A DNA stretch of 8,226 nt. Source: Candidatus Falkowiibacteriota bacterium. Lineage in GTDB: Bacteria; Patescibacteriota; Patescibacteriia; Patescibacteriales; UBA12075. The notes below the pieces were generated by a model, which searched no databases, had not been told where the DNA came from, and was given only the letters and a program-made list of their open reading frames with translations. Location of the stretch: positions 1-8,226 of the forward strand of contig QMNH01000041.1 in NCBI GenBank assembly GCA_003647675.1, given 5' to 3'. This document shows, piece after piece, positions 1 to 6,174 of the stretch (position 1 is its first letter; every line of letters starts with the position of its first letter). The position numbers and the translations under genes are program-made.

Positions 1-1
1 C

Positions 2-313
2 AGGCCGACCGAAGCCTGGGGCGCCGGCATCGAAGGGAACGAACACTGTGTCCCGATCCTATCCGCCCGCGCTGAAATCACGTCCGCGTTCGTCGGGATC
101 GACGATCATCGCCCCAAGATACTTCCGGAAGCGGCCTGGGCCGGCGACTGGAAACCGGACGTCCCGGCAGAAGAACAGCTAGACGCGAACGGGGACAGCG
201 ACATCGTCGAATGCGAAATCGCCGAACTGAAAGAAGAAAACGAACAGCTAACGACGCTGCTAAGGGCCGCGAACGCGATCATCGCCGGGGCGGACACGGG
301 GGCCCAGTTGTGA
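2..313 (+). CDS. Unrecognised protein, C-terminal part (5' end outside window)
   Basis: An open frame runs from the left edge to TGA at 311-313 (103 residues visible) with no in-window start, so it is a 5'-truncated gene. The visible part begins RPTEAWGAGIEGNEHC, is acidic in its middle, and ends in a short coiled-coil-like segment (IAELKEENEQLTTLLRAAN), which suggests an oligomerising tail. No catalytic motif or membrane segment is visible. Its stop overlaps the GTG start of the next gene by four bases (GTGA), an arrangement typical of translationally coupled phage and plasmid genes, which supports both calls. Codon use matches the rest of the window. I do not recognise the family. Given its place upstream of a nuclease and primase-helicase it may belong to the same early or replication gene group, but that is inference only. 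Confidence 0.6.
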   Translation, partial: RPTEAWGAGIEGNEHCVPILSARAEITSAFVGIDDHRPKILPEAAWAGDWKPDVPAEEQLDANGDSDIVECEIAELKEENEQLTTLLRAANAIIAGADTGAQL

Positions 314-507
314 AAAACTTCAAAACGATAATGACGATCGAACACGACGACGGCGAAGTCGAACATATCGGTGGGTTCAGTTTCCAGACGACGGACGTCG
401 ACCCGTCGGTGAATGATGCGAACGTGTCGATCGCCTGGGCCCGTATCCTGGAAATGGGGCGAGACCTGGTCACCGAAATAAGACAGAGTCGCCAATTAGG
501 AACCTGA
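310..507 (+). CDS. Small unrecognised acidic protein (65 aa)
   Basis: The proposed start is GTG at 310, overlapping the upstream stop in a GTGA junction; the stop is TGA at 505-507. The frame is open further upstream, but that extension (from ATG 211) would be an Arg-rich translation across the previous gene and is unlikely to be real. The product begins VKNFKTIMTIEHDDGEVEHIGG, a pattern of short beta strands, and ends in a helical stretch (VSIAWARILEMGRDLVTEIRQ). There is no signal peptide, no cysteine and no recognisable motif. Small strand-plus-helix proteins like this are common as accessory proteins in phage early regions. No function is assigned. The four-base overlap implies coupled translation with the preceding gene. 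Confidence 0.5.
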   Translation: MKNFKTIMTIEHDDGEVEHIGGFSFQTTDVDPSVNDANVSIAWARILEMGRDLVTEIRQSRQLGT

Positions 508-521
508 CGGATCGAAACAAC

Positions 522-586
522 ACCAGGGTGAAAGCCTGTCGGACCGAATCGATCGCATCGCGAACCGACCGCCCTGGTTTCTTTTT
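522..586 (+). terminator. Possible intrinsic terminator in the 508-603 gap
   Basis: ACCAGGGTG (522-530) pairs with CGCCCTGGT (570-578) as a 9-bp stem with one G-T wobble, and an inner GTCGG/CCGAC pair (538-542 with 565-569) adds a second stem after a 7-nt bulge. The 3' arm runs into TTTCTTTTT (578-586). A stem followed by a U-tract is the form of a Rho-independent terminator. It lies between the small-gene pair and the ERCC4 nuclease gene, so it may end the upstream transcript. The long, partly unpaired loop makes it weaker than a textbook example. Confidence 0.4.
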
Positions 587-603
587 GCACGCGAGGGAAC
601 GCT

Positions 604-1125
604 ATGGAATTTGACGTTTGTCCGTTCACGATCATCGTCGACACGCGGGAACAGGAACCGTTCACGTTTGGCGAAATCAAAACAACGCCCGGGCGGGGGT
701 CGCGGACGATCGTCGTTCCGATTAAGGTCGCGCACCTGCCGACAGGGGACTATGCGGTGTCGGGTCTGACCGATCAGTTTACGGTCGAACGGAAGTCCCT
801 GTCTGATCTGTTCGGGACCGTCGGGGGTGGCCGCGATCGGTTTGTCCGGGAACTGGGACGGATGGACGTTATGCCGCTAGGCGGGTTCGTCGTCGTAGAA
901 CGGTCCTGGGAATCTATCCGCGCGGACCCGCCCGAGAAATCCGAAATCTCGCCAGCGTCGATCGAAGGATCGATCCGAGCCTGGCGTTATCAATTCCGCC
1001 GGGTTGGGTGGGTGTTCTGTCTGAACCGACGACGGGCCGCTGTTGAAACGTTTGAGCTTTTACGCCACGGCTACAACGCGAAAGGACGCAGCGAAGATGA
1101 AAAAGAAAAAGGGATCCGGGTCTAA
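604..1125 (+). CDS. ERCC4-type (XPF family) DNA nuclease
   Basis: A 173-residue protein consisting of a single ERCC4 nuclease fold. Visible motifs in order are VDTREQEPF (residues 12-20, catalytic Asp13), TGDY (47-50, Asp49) and VERKSLSDL (61-69), the ERKxxxD active-site signature of XPF/Mus81-type nucleases, followed by a basic helix with R78/R82. The helix-hairpin-helix DNA-binding domains of cellular XPF are absent, as in the short versions found in phages and mobile elements. Such enzymes cut branched DNA (flaps, forks, recombination intermediates) using divalent metal; the exact substrate here is unknown. ATG 604 is chosen because a good Shine-Dalgarno, GAGGGAAC, lies just upstream and the Asp13 motif sits close behind it. 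Its last 29 bases overlap the primase-helicase start, suggesting co-translation and a shared role in replication or recombination. The family call is strong; the role is inferred. Confidence 0.88.
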   Translation: MEFDVCPFTIIVDTREQEPFTFGEIKTTPGRGSRTIVVPIKVAHLPTGDYAVSGLTDQFTVERKSLSDLFGTVGGGRDRFVRELGRMDVMPLGGFVVVERSWESIRADPPEKSEISPASIEGSIRAWRYQFRRVGWVFCLNRRRAAVETFELLRHGYNAKGRSEDEKEKGIRV

Positions 1126-4012
1126 CTGGGAAGCTGTCAACGAATCGATCAGGGAAGCGACCGACATCGTCGCGGTCTATGAAGAACTGGGGGCGATTTT
1201 TGTCGGCGGGGTGAAGTCGAACGGGTGGGCTGAATGTCACGCGATGGGCCGCGACGACAAGTCCCCGTCCGCTGGCGTGTGCGTCACGGGAAACGCGGCG
1301 GGCCGGTACGTCGACCACGGCGGAGGCGGGTCGACGCTGTCGCTGTTCGACGCGATGGCCGCCTGGGGTTCCTGGGCCACCTGGAAAGACGCCCGGGCGG
1401 AACTGGCGAAGCGGGCGGGGATCAAACTTCCGACGTCCGCCGCCGGGCTGGACCGGTCGGTCGGTGAGGGTGACCCGCTGTCGAAAGTGAAACTTGACGC
1501 CCTGAACATCGACCAGGTCGTCAGGGATTTCGCCCGTCGACGGAACATCACGACCGCCGCGTTCAGTGCGTTCAAACTGCGGACGGGGATCTATCACACG
1601 GGGAAAGTCATCGTCGCGTTCCCGACGCTGAACCCCGACGATTGCGGGTTCCTGTTGTTCGCGGTATCCGGGATGTTCCAGGTCGAAGGGGGAATGAAGG
1701 ATCGGATCCTATCCGCTGGGTCAGTGAAAGGGTTCATCACCTGGCGGGCCCCGCGAGAGTCGACGGTGGTCTGGGTCGAGGGCCCGACGGACGCCCTGGC
1801 CCTATGGGATTCGATGACGCCAGGTCAACGGATGACACACGGGATCGTGTCGCCGTCAGGCGGGGCGAGGGCTGGAATCGAATCAATGGGCCTGGAATCA
1901 CGCTTGGCCGGGAAAACGGTCCTGGTGATCGGCGACCGCGACCGACCGGGGCAAACCGCGGCGATCAAGTTCGCGTCCTTTGCGCTCGACATGGCGACGA
2001 CGTCCGAACTGATCGTCCTGCCGTTCGACATTACCGAAAACAAAGGGAAGGACACGCGGGACTACTTGACCGGCGGGGACGTACCGAAATGGTTTCGCGA
2101 CGTCCTGGACCTACCCCGCGCGGATGCGCCGGCGGACCTGGCCGAACACGAACAGCGGGTTCTACTGGGCACCCTGGCGAAAATAGGCGTCGAACCGATC
2201 GGTCACGACCGGACCGCCGGGGTCGTCGCCTGGCGAATGGAAGGGGATTCCCACCTGTATCAACTGGGGTCCGCCGCCCTGGGCCGGATGGATTACGGGA
2301 CGTCGGAACTATGGTTTCCGGGGGTGACGTCCTGGGTCATCCCCCAGGCAACAAAGGACACCCCGGCGGACAGCCTGGACTGGGTCGGATTCAAGCGGCT
2401 GCTGACAGCAGTCCTGGCCCAGATGCCGATCGACCTGTCCGAAGTCTACCGCGAGGGGATACACCAGGGGGACGACGGGGCCCTGATCGTCGTTTCCGGG
2501 GGGCGGGCCGGAGTACACACCAGCGACGCGGGCCTGACGCTGTCGTCAGACGCCGCGATCGCGGGCCGACTGGTTTCACCTGACGGGCTCGACTGGGTCG
2601 ACATGGACGCCCTGGCGGTCTCCTGCGATGAAGCCCGAGGGTCCGACGGTGTCAGATTCCGTCGGAAAGCCCTAAATGACCTAATGGACGTCGTCCGGCT
2701 GTGGAACTGGGACGGGACGTTCGACGCGAACCTAGCTGCTGGCCTGATCCTGGCATCCCTGGGGCAAGCGGTCTGGGCTGTCCGTCCTCAAATCATCCTC
2801 GGCGGAGGTTCAGGGTGCGGAAAAACAACGTTCCTTGAAGCGATCGAATCCCTGGTCGGGCTGGTGTTCAAATCAGGCAAGTCGTCACTTGCCGGGATTC
2901 GCCAAAGTTTGGCGCCGAAGGGTGGTGGGGTGTCGGGCCGGATCCCGCTGCTGGACGAATTTGAAGTCGACGAAACGACCCGCCAGTTCCTGGAACTGGT
3001 CCGTCTGGCGTCGCGCGGGGAAACGGTCGCGATGGGAACCCAGCATGGGATCGCGGATCAGTTCGGGTTTCGACACTGTTTCTGGCTGTCCGCGATCGAC
3101 GTTCAAATGAAACGGGCCCCGGACCGGAACCGGTTCGTCCGCCTGGAACTGGGCGAACATCCCGTCGGGGCCCAGGAACCCGACCTGTCTGATCTGGGCG
3201 ACCTACGGGTCCGCCTGATCGCGTCCGTCCTGACGGTCCTGGCTGACGCTGTGACGACCGCGAAGTCGATCGCGGTCGATATGCCCGAACGGTTCGACGG
3301 GCGCCAGGCGGAGGTTCACGCGGTCCCTGTGTCGATTCTGTCGGCAATGCGGGGCGAAGGCGAAATGAAAGCCGCTGATTCGCTGCTATTGGTCCTGGAC
3401 GACCTGGCGGAAGTCGACGGGATGGACGCGGTCGACCTGGACGACGGGGCGGGCGTCCTGACGGCGATCCTGACGAAACCAGTTCCGATTCACGGCGGTC
3501 TGAAAGTGCCGATCGGTCGACTGGTCAACGTCGCCGCGAATATCGACAACGACGGGAACGAAAAGGTTACCAAGGATTCGGACGATAGCCCTGGAATGAG
3601 GTTCACCGACGGGGCCGCGCGCCGTCACCTGGCGACGCTGGGAATGAAGATCGTCGACGCGATCGATGGCCCCCCGGGTGAATTCAGACCAAAAGCGATT
3701 TTCATTCGGCAGTCAACCGCCATCCAACTAACGAAGGGGACTGCGTTCGAGGGCATCAACCCGCTGCCGTTGTTGCGTCGGTCACGGGTCCAAGGTGTCC
3801 GGGTCGCGGTGAACGATCGCCGCCGGGTCGACGGTGGCCGCGGGAAGGGGCTGACGATCACCCTGGCGTCGATCGAAGAACTTTTAGAGGGGGACAGCGA
3901 GGGGGACAGCGAAGGGGACAGGGGGGACAGGAGGTGGGCCCCTGTCCCCCCTGTCAAAAAGAACGGGGACAGCAAAGGGGACAGCCAGGGACCAATCACA
4001 GCAACGGGTTAG
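1097..4012 (+). CDS. Primase-helicase (Toprim + P-loop ATPase) replication protein
   Basis: A 971-residue multidomain protein. Residues 25-112 resemble a CHC2-type primase zinc domain (C47-H48, DDKSPS, then GRYVDHGGGGSTLSLFDAMA) but the second cysteine pair is missing. Residues 220-330 form a Toprim domain: WVEGPTDAL (Glu228, Asp232), VIGDRDRPG (Asp280, Asp282) and GKDTRDYL. Residues 540-690 form an ATPase: Walker A GGSGCGKTT (Lys576), Walker B IPLLDEFE (Asp620, Glu621), a sensor-like FWLSAID and an arginine-finger candidate in DRNRFVRLEL. It should prime and unwind DNA during replication of the element. ATG 1097 is preferred over ATG 1043 because AAAGGA lies upstream, the Lys-rich start is natural, and the overlap with the nuclease gene drops to 29 nt. 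The last 40 residues are low-complexity GDSEGDSEGD-type sequence dictated by DNA repeats. Fusion of primase and helicase is typical of phage and plasmid replicons. Confidence 0.85.
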   Translation: MKKKKGSGSNWEAVNESIREATDIVAVYEELGAIFVGGVKSNGWAECHAMGRDDKSPSAGVCVTGNAAGRYVDHGGGGSTLSLFDAMAAWGSWATWKDARAELAKRAGIKLPTSAAGLDRSVGEGDPLSKVKLDALNIDQVVRDFARRRNITTAAFSAFKLRTGIYHTGKVIVAFPTLNPDDCGFLLFAVSGMFQVEGGMKDRILSAGSVKGFITWRAPRESTVVWVEGPTDALALWDSMTPGQRMTHGIVSPSGGARAGIESMGLESRLAGKTVLVIGDRDRPGQTAAIKFASFALDMATTSELIVLPFDITENKGKDTRDYLTGGDVPKWFRDVLDLPRADAPADLAEHEQRVLLGTLAKIGVEPIGHDRTAGVVAWRMEGDSHLYQLGSAALGRMDYGTSELWFPGVTSWVIPQATKDTPADSLDWVGFKRLLTAVLAQMPIDLSEVYREGIHQGDDGALIVVSGGRAGVHTSDAGLTLSSDAAIAGRLVSPDGLDWVDMDALAVSCDEARGSDGVRFRRKALNDLMDVVRLWNWDGTFDANLAAGLILASLGQAVWAVRPQIILGGGSGCGKTTFLEAIESLVGLVFKSGKSSLAGIRQSLAPKGGGVSGRIPLLDEFEVDETTRQFLELVRLASRGETVAMGTQHGIADQFGFRHCFWLSAIDVQMKRAPDRNRFVRLELGEHPVGAQEPDLSDLGDLRVRLIASVLTVLADAVTTAKSIAVDMPERFDGRQAEVHAVPVSILSAMRGEGEMKAADSLLLVLDDLAEVDGMDAVDLDDGAGVLTAILTKPVPIHGGLKVPIGRLVNVAANIDNDGNEKVTKDSDDSPGMRFTDGAARRHLATLGMKIVDAIDGPPGEFRPKAIFIRQSTAIQLTKGTAFEGINPLPLLRRSRVQGVRVAVNDRRRVDGGRGKGLTITLASIEELLEGDSEGDSEGDRGDRRWAPVPPVKKNGDSKGDSQGPITATG

Positions 4013-4034
4013 GTCCTGTTGTCCCCCTGTCCCC
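3890..4034 (+). repeat. GGGGACAG iteron-like array at the 3' end of the primase-helicase
   Basis: Six direct copies of GGGGACAG begin at 3890, 3902, 3914, 3923, 3965 and 3977 (steps of 12, 12, 9, 42 and 12). Exact inverted copies CTGTCCCC begin at 3942 and 4027, with a near copy TTGTCCCC at 4019. The direct copies are in frame in the rep-like gene and encode its GDS/GDR tail; the last two inverted copies lie past the stop codon. Regularly spaced short repeats beside a replication gene and an AT-rich region are the hallmark of initiator-binding iterons. Alternatives are a REP-like palindromic repeat or simple low-complexity expansion. One isolated copy (191-198) lies in another gene, so single copies are not special. 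Confidence 0.6.
3917..3955. repeat. Perfect 14-bp inverted repeat inside the iteron array
   Basis: GACAGGGGGGACAG (3917-3930) is the exact reverse complement of CTGTCCCCCCTGTC (3942-3955). One further G-C pair (3931/3941) makes 15 bp around a 9-nt loop. The arm itself holds a full and a partial copy of the array motif, so the structure is a head-to-head pair of repeat units. The 3' arm is followed by five A, not T, so it is not an intrinsic terminator on the + strand. It lies within the coding sequence for the primase-helicase tail. Confidence 0.75.
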
Positions 4035-4064
4035 TTAAATACACGTTTTACATAGATAGTTATA

Positions 4065-4097
4065 GGGGTTTTTGGGGGCAATTGGGTCAGGGGTGGG
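4065..4097 (+). other. G-quadruplex motif
   Basis: Five G-runs, GGGG (4065-4068), GGGGG (4074-4078), GGG (4084-4086), GGGG (4090-4093) and GGG (4095-4097), are separated by loops of 5, 5, 3 and 1 nt. This satisfies the standard intramolecular quadruplex pattern of four or more G3+ runs with loops of 1-7 nt. It lies on the + strand in the candidate origin, about 30 nt after the last inverted iteron copy. Confidence 0.6.
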
Positions 4098-4104
4098 TAA
4101 AATG

Positions 4105-4127
4105 TTGTAAAAGTGGCGTTTTTACAA
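4105..4127. repeat. 8-bp inverted repeat TTGTAAAA / TTTTACAA
   Basis: TTGTAAAA (4105-4112) and TTTTACAA (4120-4127) are exact reverse complements around the 7-nt loop GTGGCGT. Further partial copies are TTTTACA at 4046-4052 and GTAAAA at 4097-4102. A repeated AT-rich motif in both orientations within a candidate origin or leader could be a protein-binding site such as an operator or a second initiator site. The binding role is inferred; only the repeat is seen. Confidence 0.45.
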
Positions 4128-4202
4128 AAAATGAAGAAAGCGAAGGGCGAAAAGGGGGTTCATTATTTCCCATACAGGGTATCTATCATCCTGGGATTTT
4201 TA

Positions 4203-4218
4203 GGGGCCCAGGGGCCCA
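4203..4218 (+). repeat. Tandem 8-bp repeat GGGGCCCA x2
   Basis: Two perfect head-to-tail copies of GGGGCCCA (4203-4210 and 4211-4218), each containing the palindrome GGGCCC. They are enclosed by TAGGGG (4201-4206) and its complement CCCCTA (4219-4224), so the block can fold into a compact GC hairpin about 65 nt before the next gene. No T-tract follows on either strand, so it is not an obvious terminator. Confidence 0.45.
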
Positions 4219-4287
4219 CCCCTACCTACGGGGGGGCTCGAACCTAGTCGAGACTGTCCAATTGTTCACAACGCGAAAGGGTGAAAA

Positions 4288-6174
4288 ATGGCGACCGATA
4301 CGATGCCGAAGCTGACCGAAACCGACAGGCGGATCCGTCAGAATTTGAACGTCGCGATCAAGTCGCGGAACGAAGCAGCGCACGACTTTATTGAAATGCA
4401 GTTCTGCCCTGATTGTGCGAGACATCTGCCGAATTACCATTTCGGGGCGATCGAGTCCAAACATGGGAAACGCCGGAGGTCCAAAACCTGTTTCAAGTGT
4501 TGGCAGGCGATAACAAACCAGGGAATCGAGGATCCGCGATCAAATCAATGGGGCGCCGGGATGAGCCTTTTTGCGATCCTGGTGATCCTGGGGTGTCTGG
4601 ATATGAACCACGCCAGAGGGCAGGCGATCGGCGATGTCGAAGCCGCGGCGATCGACCTGGCTGGGATCGACCAGGCGACCGCCTCGCGAGTCCGGTACGT
4701 GTCCCTGTCGACGATCGACCCGGAAGATCACGAAGGGGCCCAGCGGGTGACGGCGTTCCTGTTGAACTTGATCGAAGCCGGGCGTTCAGGGGTGATCGTT
4801 CAGCCGGACTTGGTCGCCGATGGCCGCTTGATCCGTTGGGTTCTTCATCCTGACGCCCTGGACGCCTGGGAACTGCTGGCCAGCCAGAACGCCTACACGG
4901 TATTTCTGGCTGATGTCGTGGACGAGCACGGGGAAATACACCAGGAAACGGTCGTAGGCCCCTGGATCGACGCGGGGGCCGCCCTGGACGTGATTACGCG
5001 GACAGGGTCAGTGTCCCCGGTCGTCCATTTTGAACATTTTATGGCGGGCATGGTCGGGCCCGGATACTACGCCCTGGCCGGGATTGGGGACCGCGATTCG
5101 ACGTTCGCGATGCTGGGGATCGACCTGGACGACCTGGTCTCTCTGCGATCGGATCGGGCTGCGACGATCCGACAGTCGGGGGTCGCGAACGGGAAGTCTC
5201 GGCGGGTGCGGTTTTTCAATGGTCCATTTGGGGGCAACTGGATTACCTACGACATTCGCGAAGCGTCCGGGGCTGCTGACGCGGTCCGATCACCGCTGTC
5301 GCGGATCCCCATCGGTGGGGAACTGGCCGCTGTCGTGACGTATGACGCCAGCGAATACGTCCTGACCGGTCGGAACGGTCTGCCGGTGTTCCTGATTACT
5401 GATCCCGCCGGCGACCGCCAGGATTTCGTCGACCCGGTGATCGCCAGGGACACGTCGAGCGCCCACCGAGGGCACGACGGGCTGATCCGCCCGCCGTTTT
5501 CATGCGTCCGCTGTCACCGCGAATCCGCGCTGAACCCATTCGACGATTATCAGCAGACCCTGACCGCCCGGGGGCAGGTCGCCTACGACCCAGAACACGC
5601 CGCCCGGATCGCTGAAACCTATCGCGACGACATCGTCCAGGCCCATTATCAGTTCGACGGGGGGCTGTTCGATGCGTCGACGGTCCGGGCCTGCGGCTGG
5701 ACCTGGGCGAAGATTTCCGCCGAAGTCGATCACCTGTTCGGTCGGTACGTCCTGGACGACGTCGATCTGGCTGAATCCGCGCGGGTCGTCGGTTTGGATG
5801 AATTCGCCACCGATGAACGGTTCGTCGACAGTGGTGATCCGTATTTGATAGGCTTAGCCGCTGGCGAAACGATCAATCGCCGGGCTTGGTACGTTTCCTC
5901 GCCGATGGCCCTGGCAATCACGAACGCGAAAGGCGAAGAAAATGAACAGTCTGAAAATTGGTTTCCTGGCGACGCTGTTGTTCACGGTGTCGCCCCTACT
6001 GGCGGAGCCGTGCCGGACGTCGTCGATGTTCAGGTCGTCACGCCAGCCGATTCGGGTAGTGATCCCGACCCTGAATCTGATCCCGTCGGGGTATCCGGTG
6101 GGCAACCTGGGGACGGTGGGTTATCGAACCGGGTACAACCAAAATCAGGAACGGAACGGCGCCGCCGACGGTGA
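4288..6174 (+). CDS. Zinc-ribbon / membrane segment / heme-binding cytochrome-like fusion protein
   Basis: A 628-residue protein in three parts. Residues 37-75 form a four-cysteine zinc ribbon (C40-PD-C43 and C68-FK-C71), like small phage zinc-ribbon proteins. Residues 92-112 are a signal-anchor-like segment (MSLFAILVILGCL). The remainder resembles a planctomycete cytochrome-like family I recognise from conserved blocks: RYVSLSTIDPEDHEGAQR near 136, GGNWITYDI (315-323), NGLPVFLITD (363-372), DFVDP (379-383) and one heme c site CVRCH (406-410). Heme c attachment occurs outside the cytoplasm, so residues beyond about 110 should be periplasmic. ATG 4288 has a good Shine-Dalgarno (AAAGGGTG). ATG 4561 (Met92) would give a normal signal peptide but has only a weak GGGG upstream. 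The last ~77 residues, ending in five Arg, overlap the next gene in another frame and look like non-selected sequence. The redox partner is unknown. Confidence 0.75.
   Translation: MATDTMPKLTETDRRIRQNLNVAIKSRNEAAHDFIEMQFCPDCARHLPNYHFGAIESKHGKRRRSKTCFKCWQAITNQGIEDPRSNQWGAGMSLFAILVILGCLDMNHARGQAIGDVEAAAIDLAGIDQATASRVRYVSLSTIDPEDHEGAQRVTAFLLNLIEAGRSGVIVQPDLVADGRLIRWVLHPDALDAWELLASQNAYTVFLADVVDEHGEIHQETVVGPWIDAGAALDVITRTGSVSPVVHFEHFMAGMVGPGYYALAGIGDRDSTFAMLGIDLDDLVSLRSDRAATIRQSGVANGKSRRVRFFNGPFGGNWITYDIREASGAADAVRSPLSRIPIGGELAAVVTYDASEYVLTGRNGLPVFLITDPAGDRQDFVDPVIARDTSSAHRGHDGLIRPPFSCVRCHRESALNPFDDYQQTLTARGQVAYDPEHAARIAETYRDDIVQAHYQFDGGLFDASTVRACGWTWAKISAEVDHLFGRYVLDDVDLAESARVVGLDEFATDERFVDSGDPYLIGLAAGETINRRAWYVSSPMALAITNAKGEENEQSENWFPGDAVVHGVAPTGGAVPDVVDVQVVTPADSGSDPDPESDPVGVSGGQPGDGGLSNRVQPKSGTERRRRR

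Larger units (their letters stand above)
4013..4287. other. AT-rich, G-skewed intergenic region; candidate replication origin
   Basis: This is the largest non-coding gap in the window and is visibly richer in A+T than the genes, especially 4035-4200. It begins with inverted copies of the iteron motif, then TTAAATACACG, a run of G-blocks, TTTTAC/GTAAAA motifs in both orientations, a purine-rich stretch and GC-rich short repeats (4201-4236). Next to a primase-helicase gene, this layout resembles an origin with a DNA-unwinding element. It must also carry the leader for the gene at 4288, which has AAAGGGTG (4276-4283) as Shine-Dalgarno. I could not pick a convincing -35/-10 promoter. A 38-codon frame from ATG 4131 lacks a ribosome binding site and is not called. 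Confidence 0.5.

Noticed and set aside
914..1597. Long minus-strand open frame (227 codons)
   Set aside because: It lies opposite the nuclease and primase genes, which have clear motifs. Its Arg/Pro/Gly-rich product is typical of antisense frames in GC-rich DNA.
1642..2583. 313-codon + strand frame inside the primase-helicase
   Set aside because: The Arg/Gly/Pro-rich product has no motifs, while the other frame there carries the Toprim signature.
4159..4189. Possible promoter TTCATT ... TATCAT before the 4288 gene
   Set aside because: The 19-bp spacing and poor -35 match are no better than expected in an AT-rich stretch.
4131..4247. 38-codon frame starting MKKAKGEKGVHYF with a short hydrophobic stretch
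   Set aside because: No Shine-Dalgarno (upstream is TTTTTACAAAAA), it runs through the tandem GGGGCCCA repeat, and its codon use is unlike the other genes.
4230..4252. tRNA T-arm-like sequence on the minus strand (GGTTCGAGCC), suggestive of a tRNA or attachment site
   Set aside because: The flanks do not pair as a T-stem and no acceptor, D-arm or anticodon arm can be drawn. An attachment site would need a matching host tRNA, which cannot be checked here.
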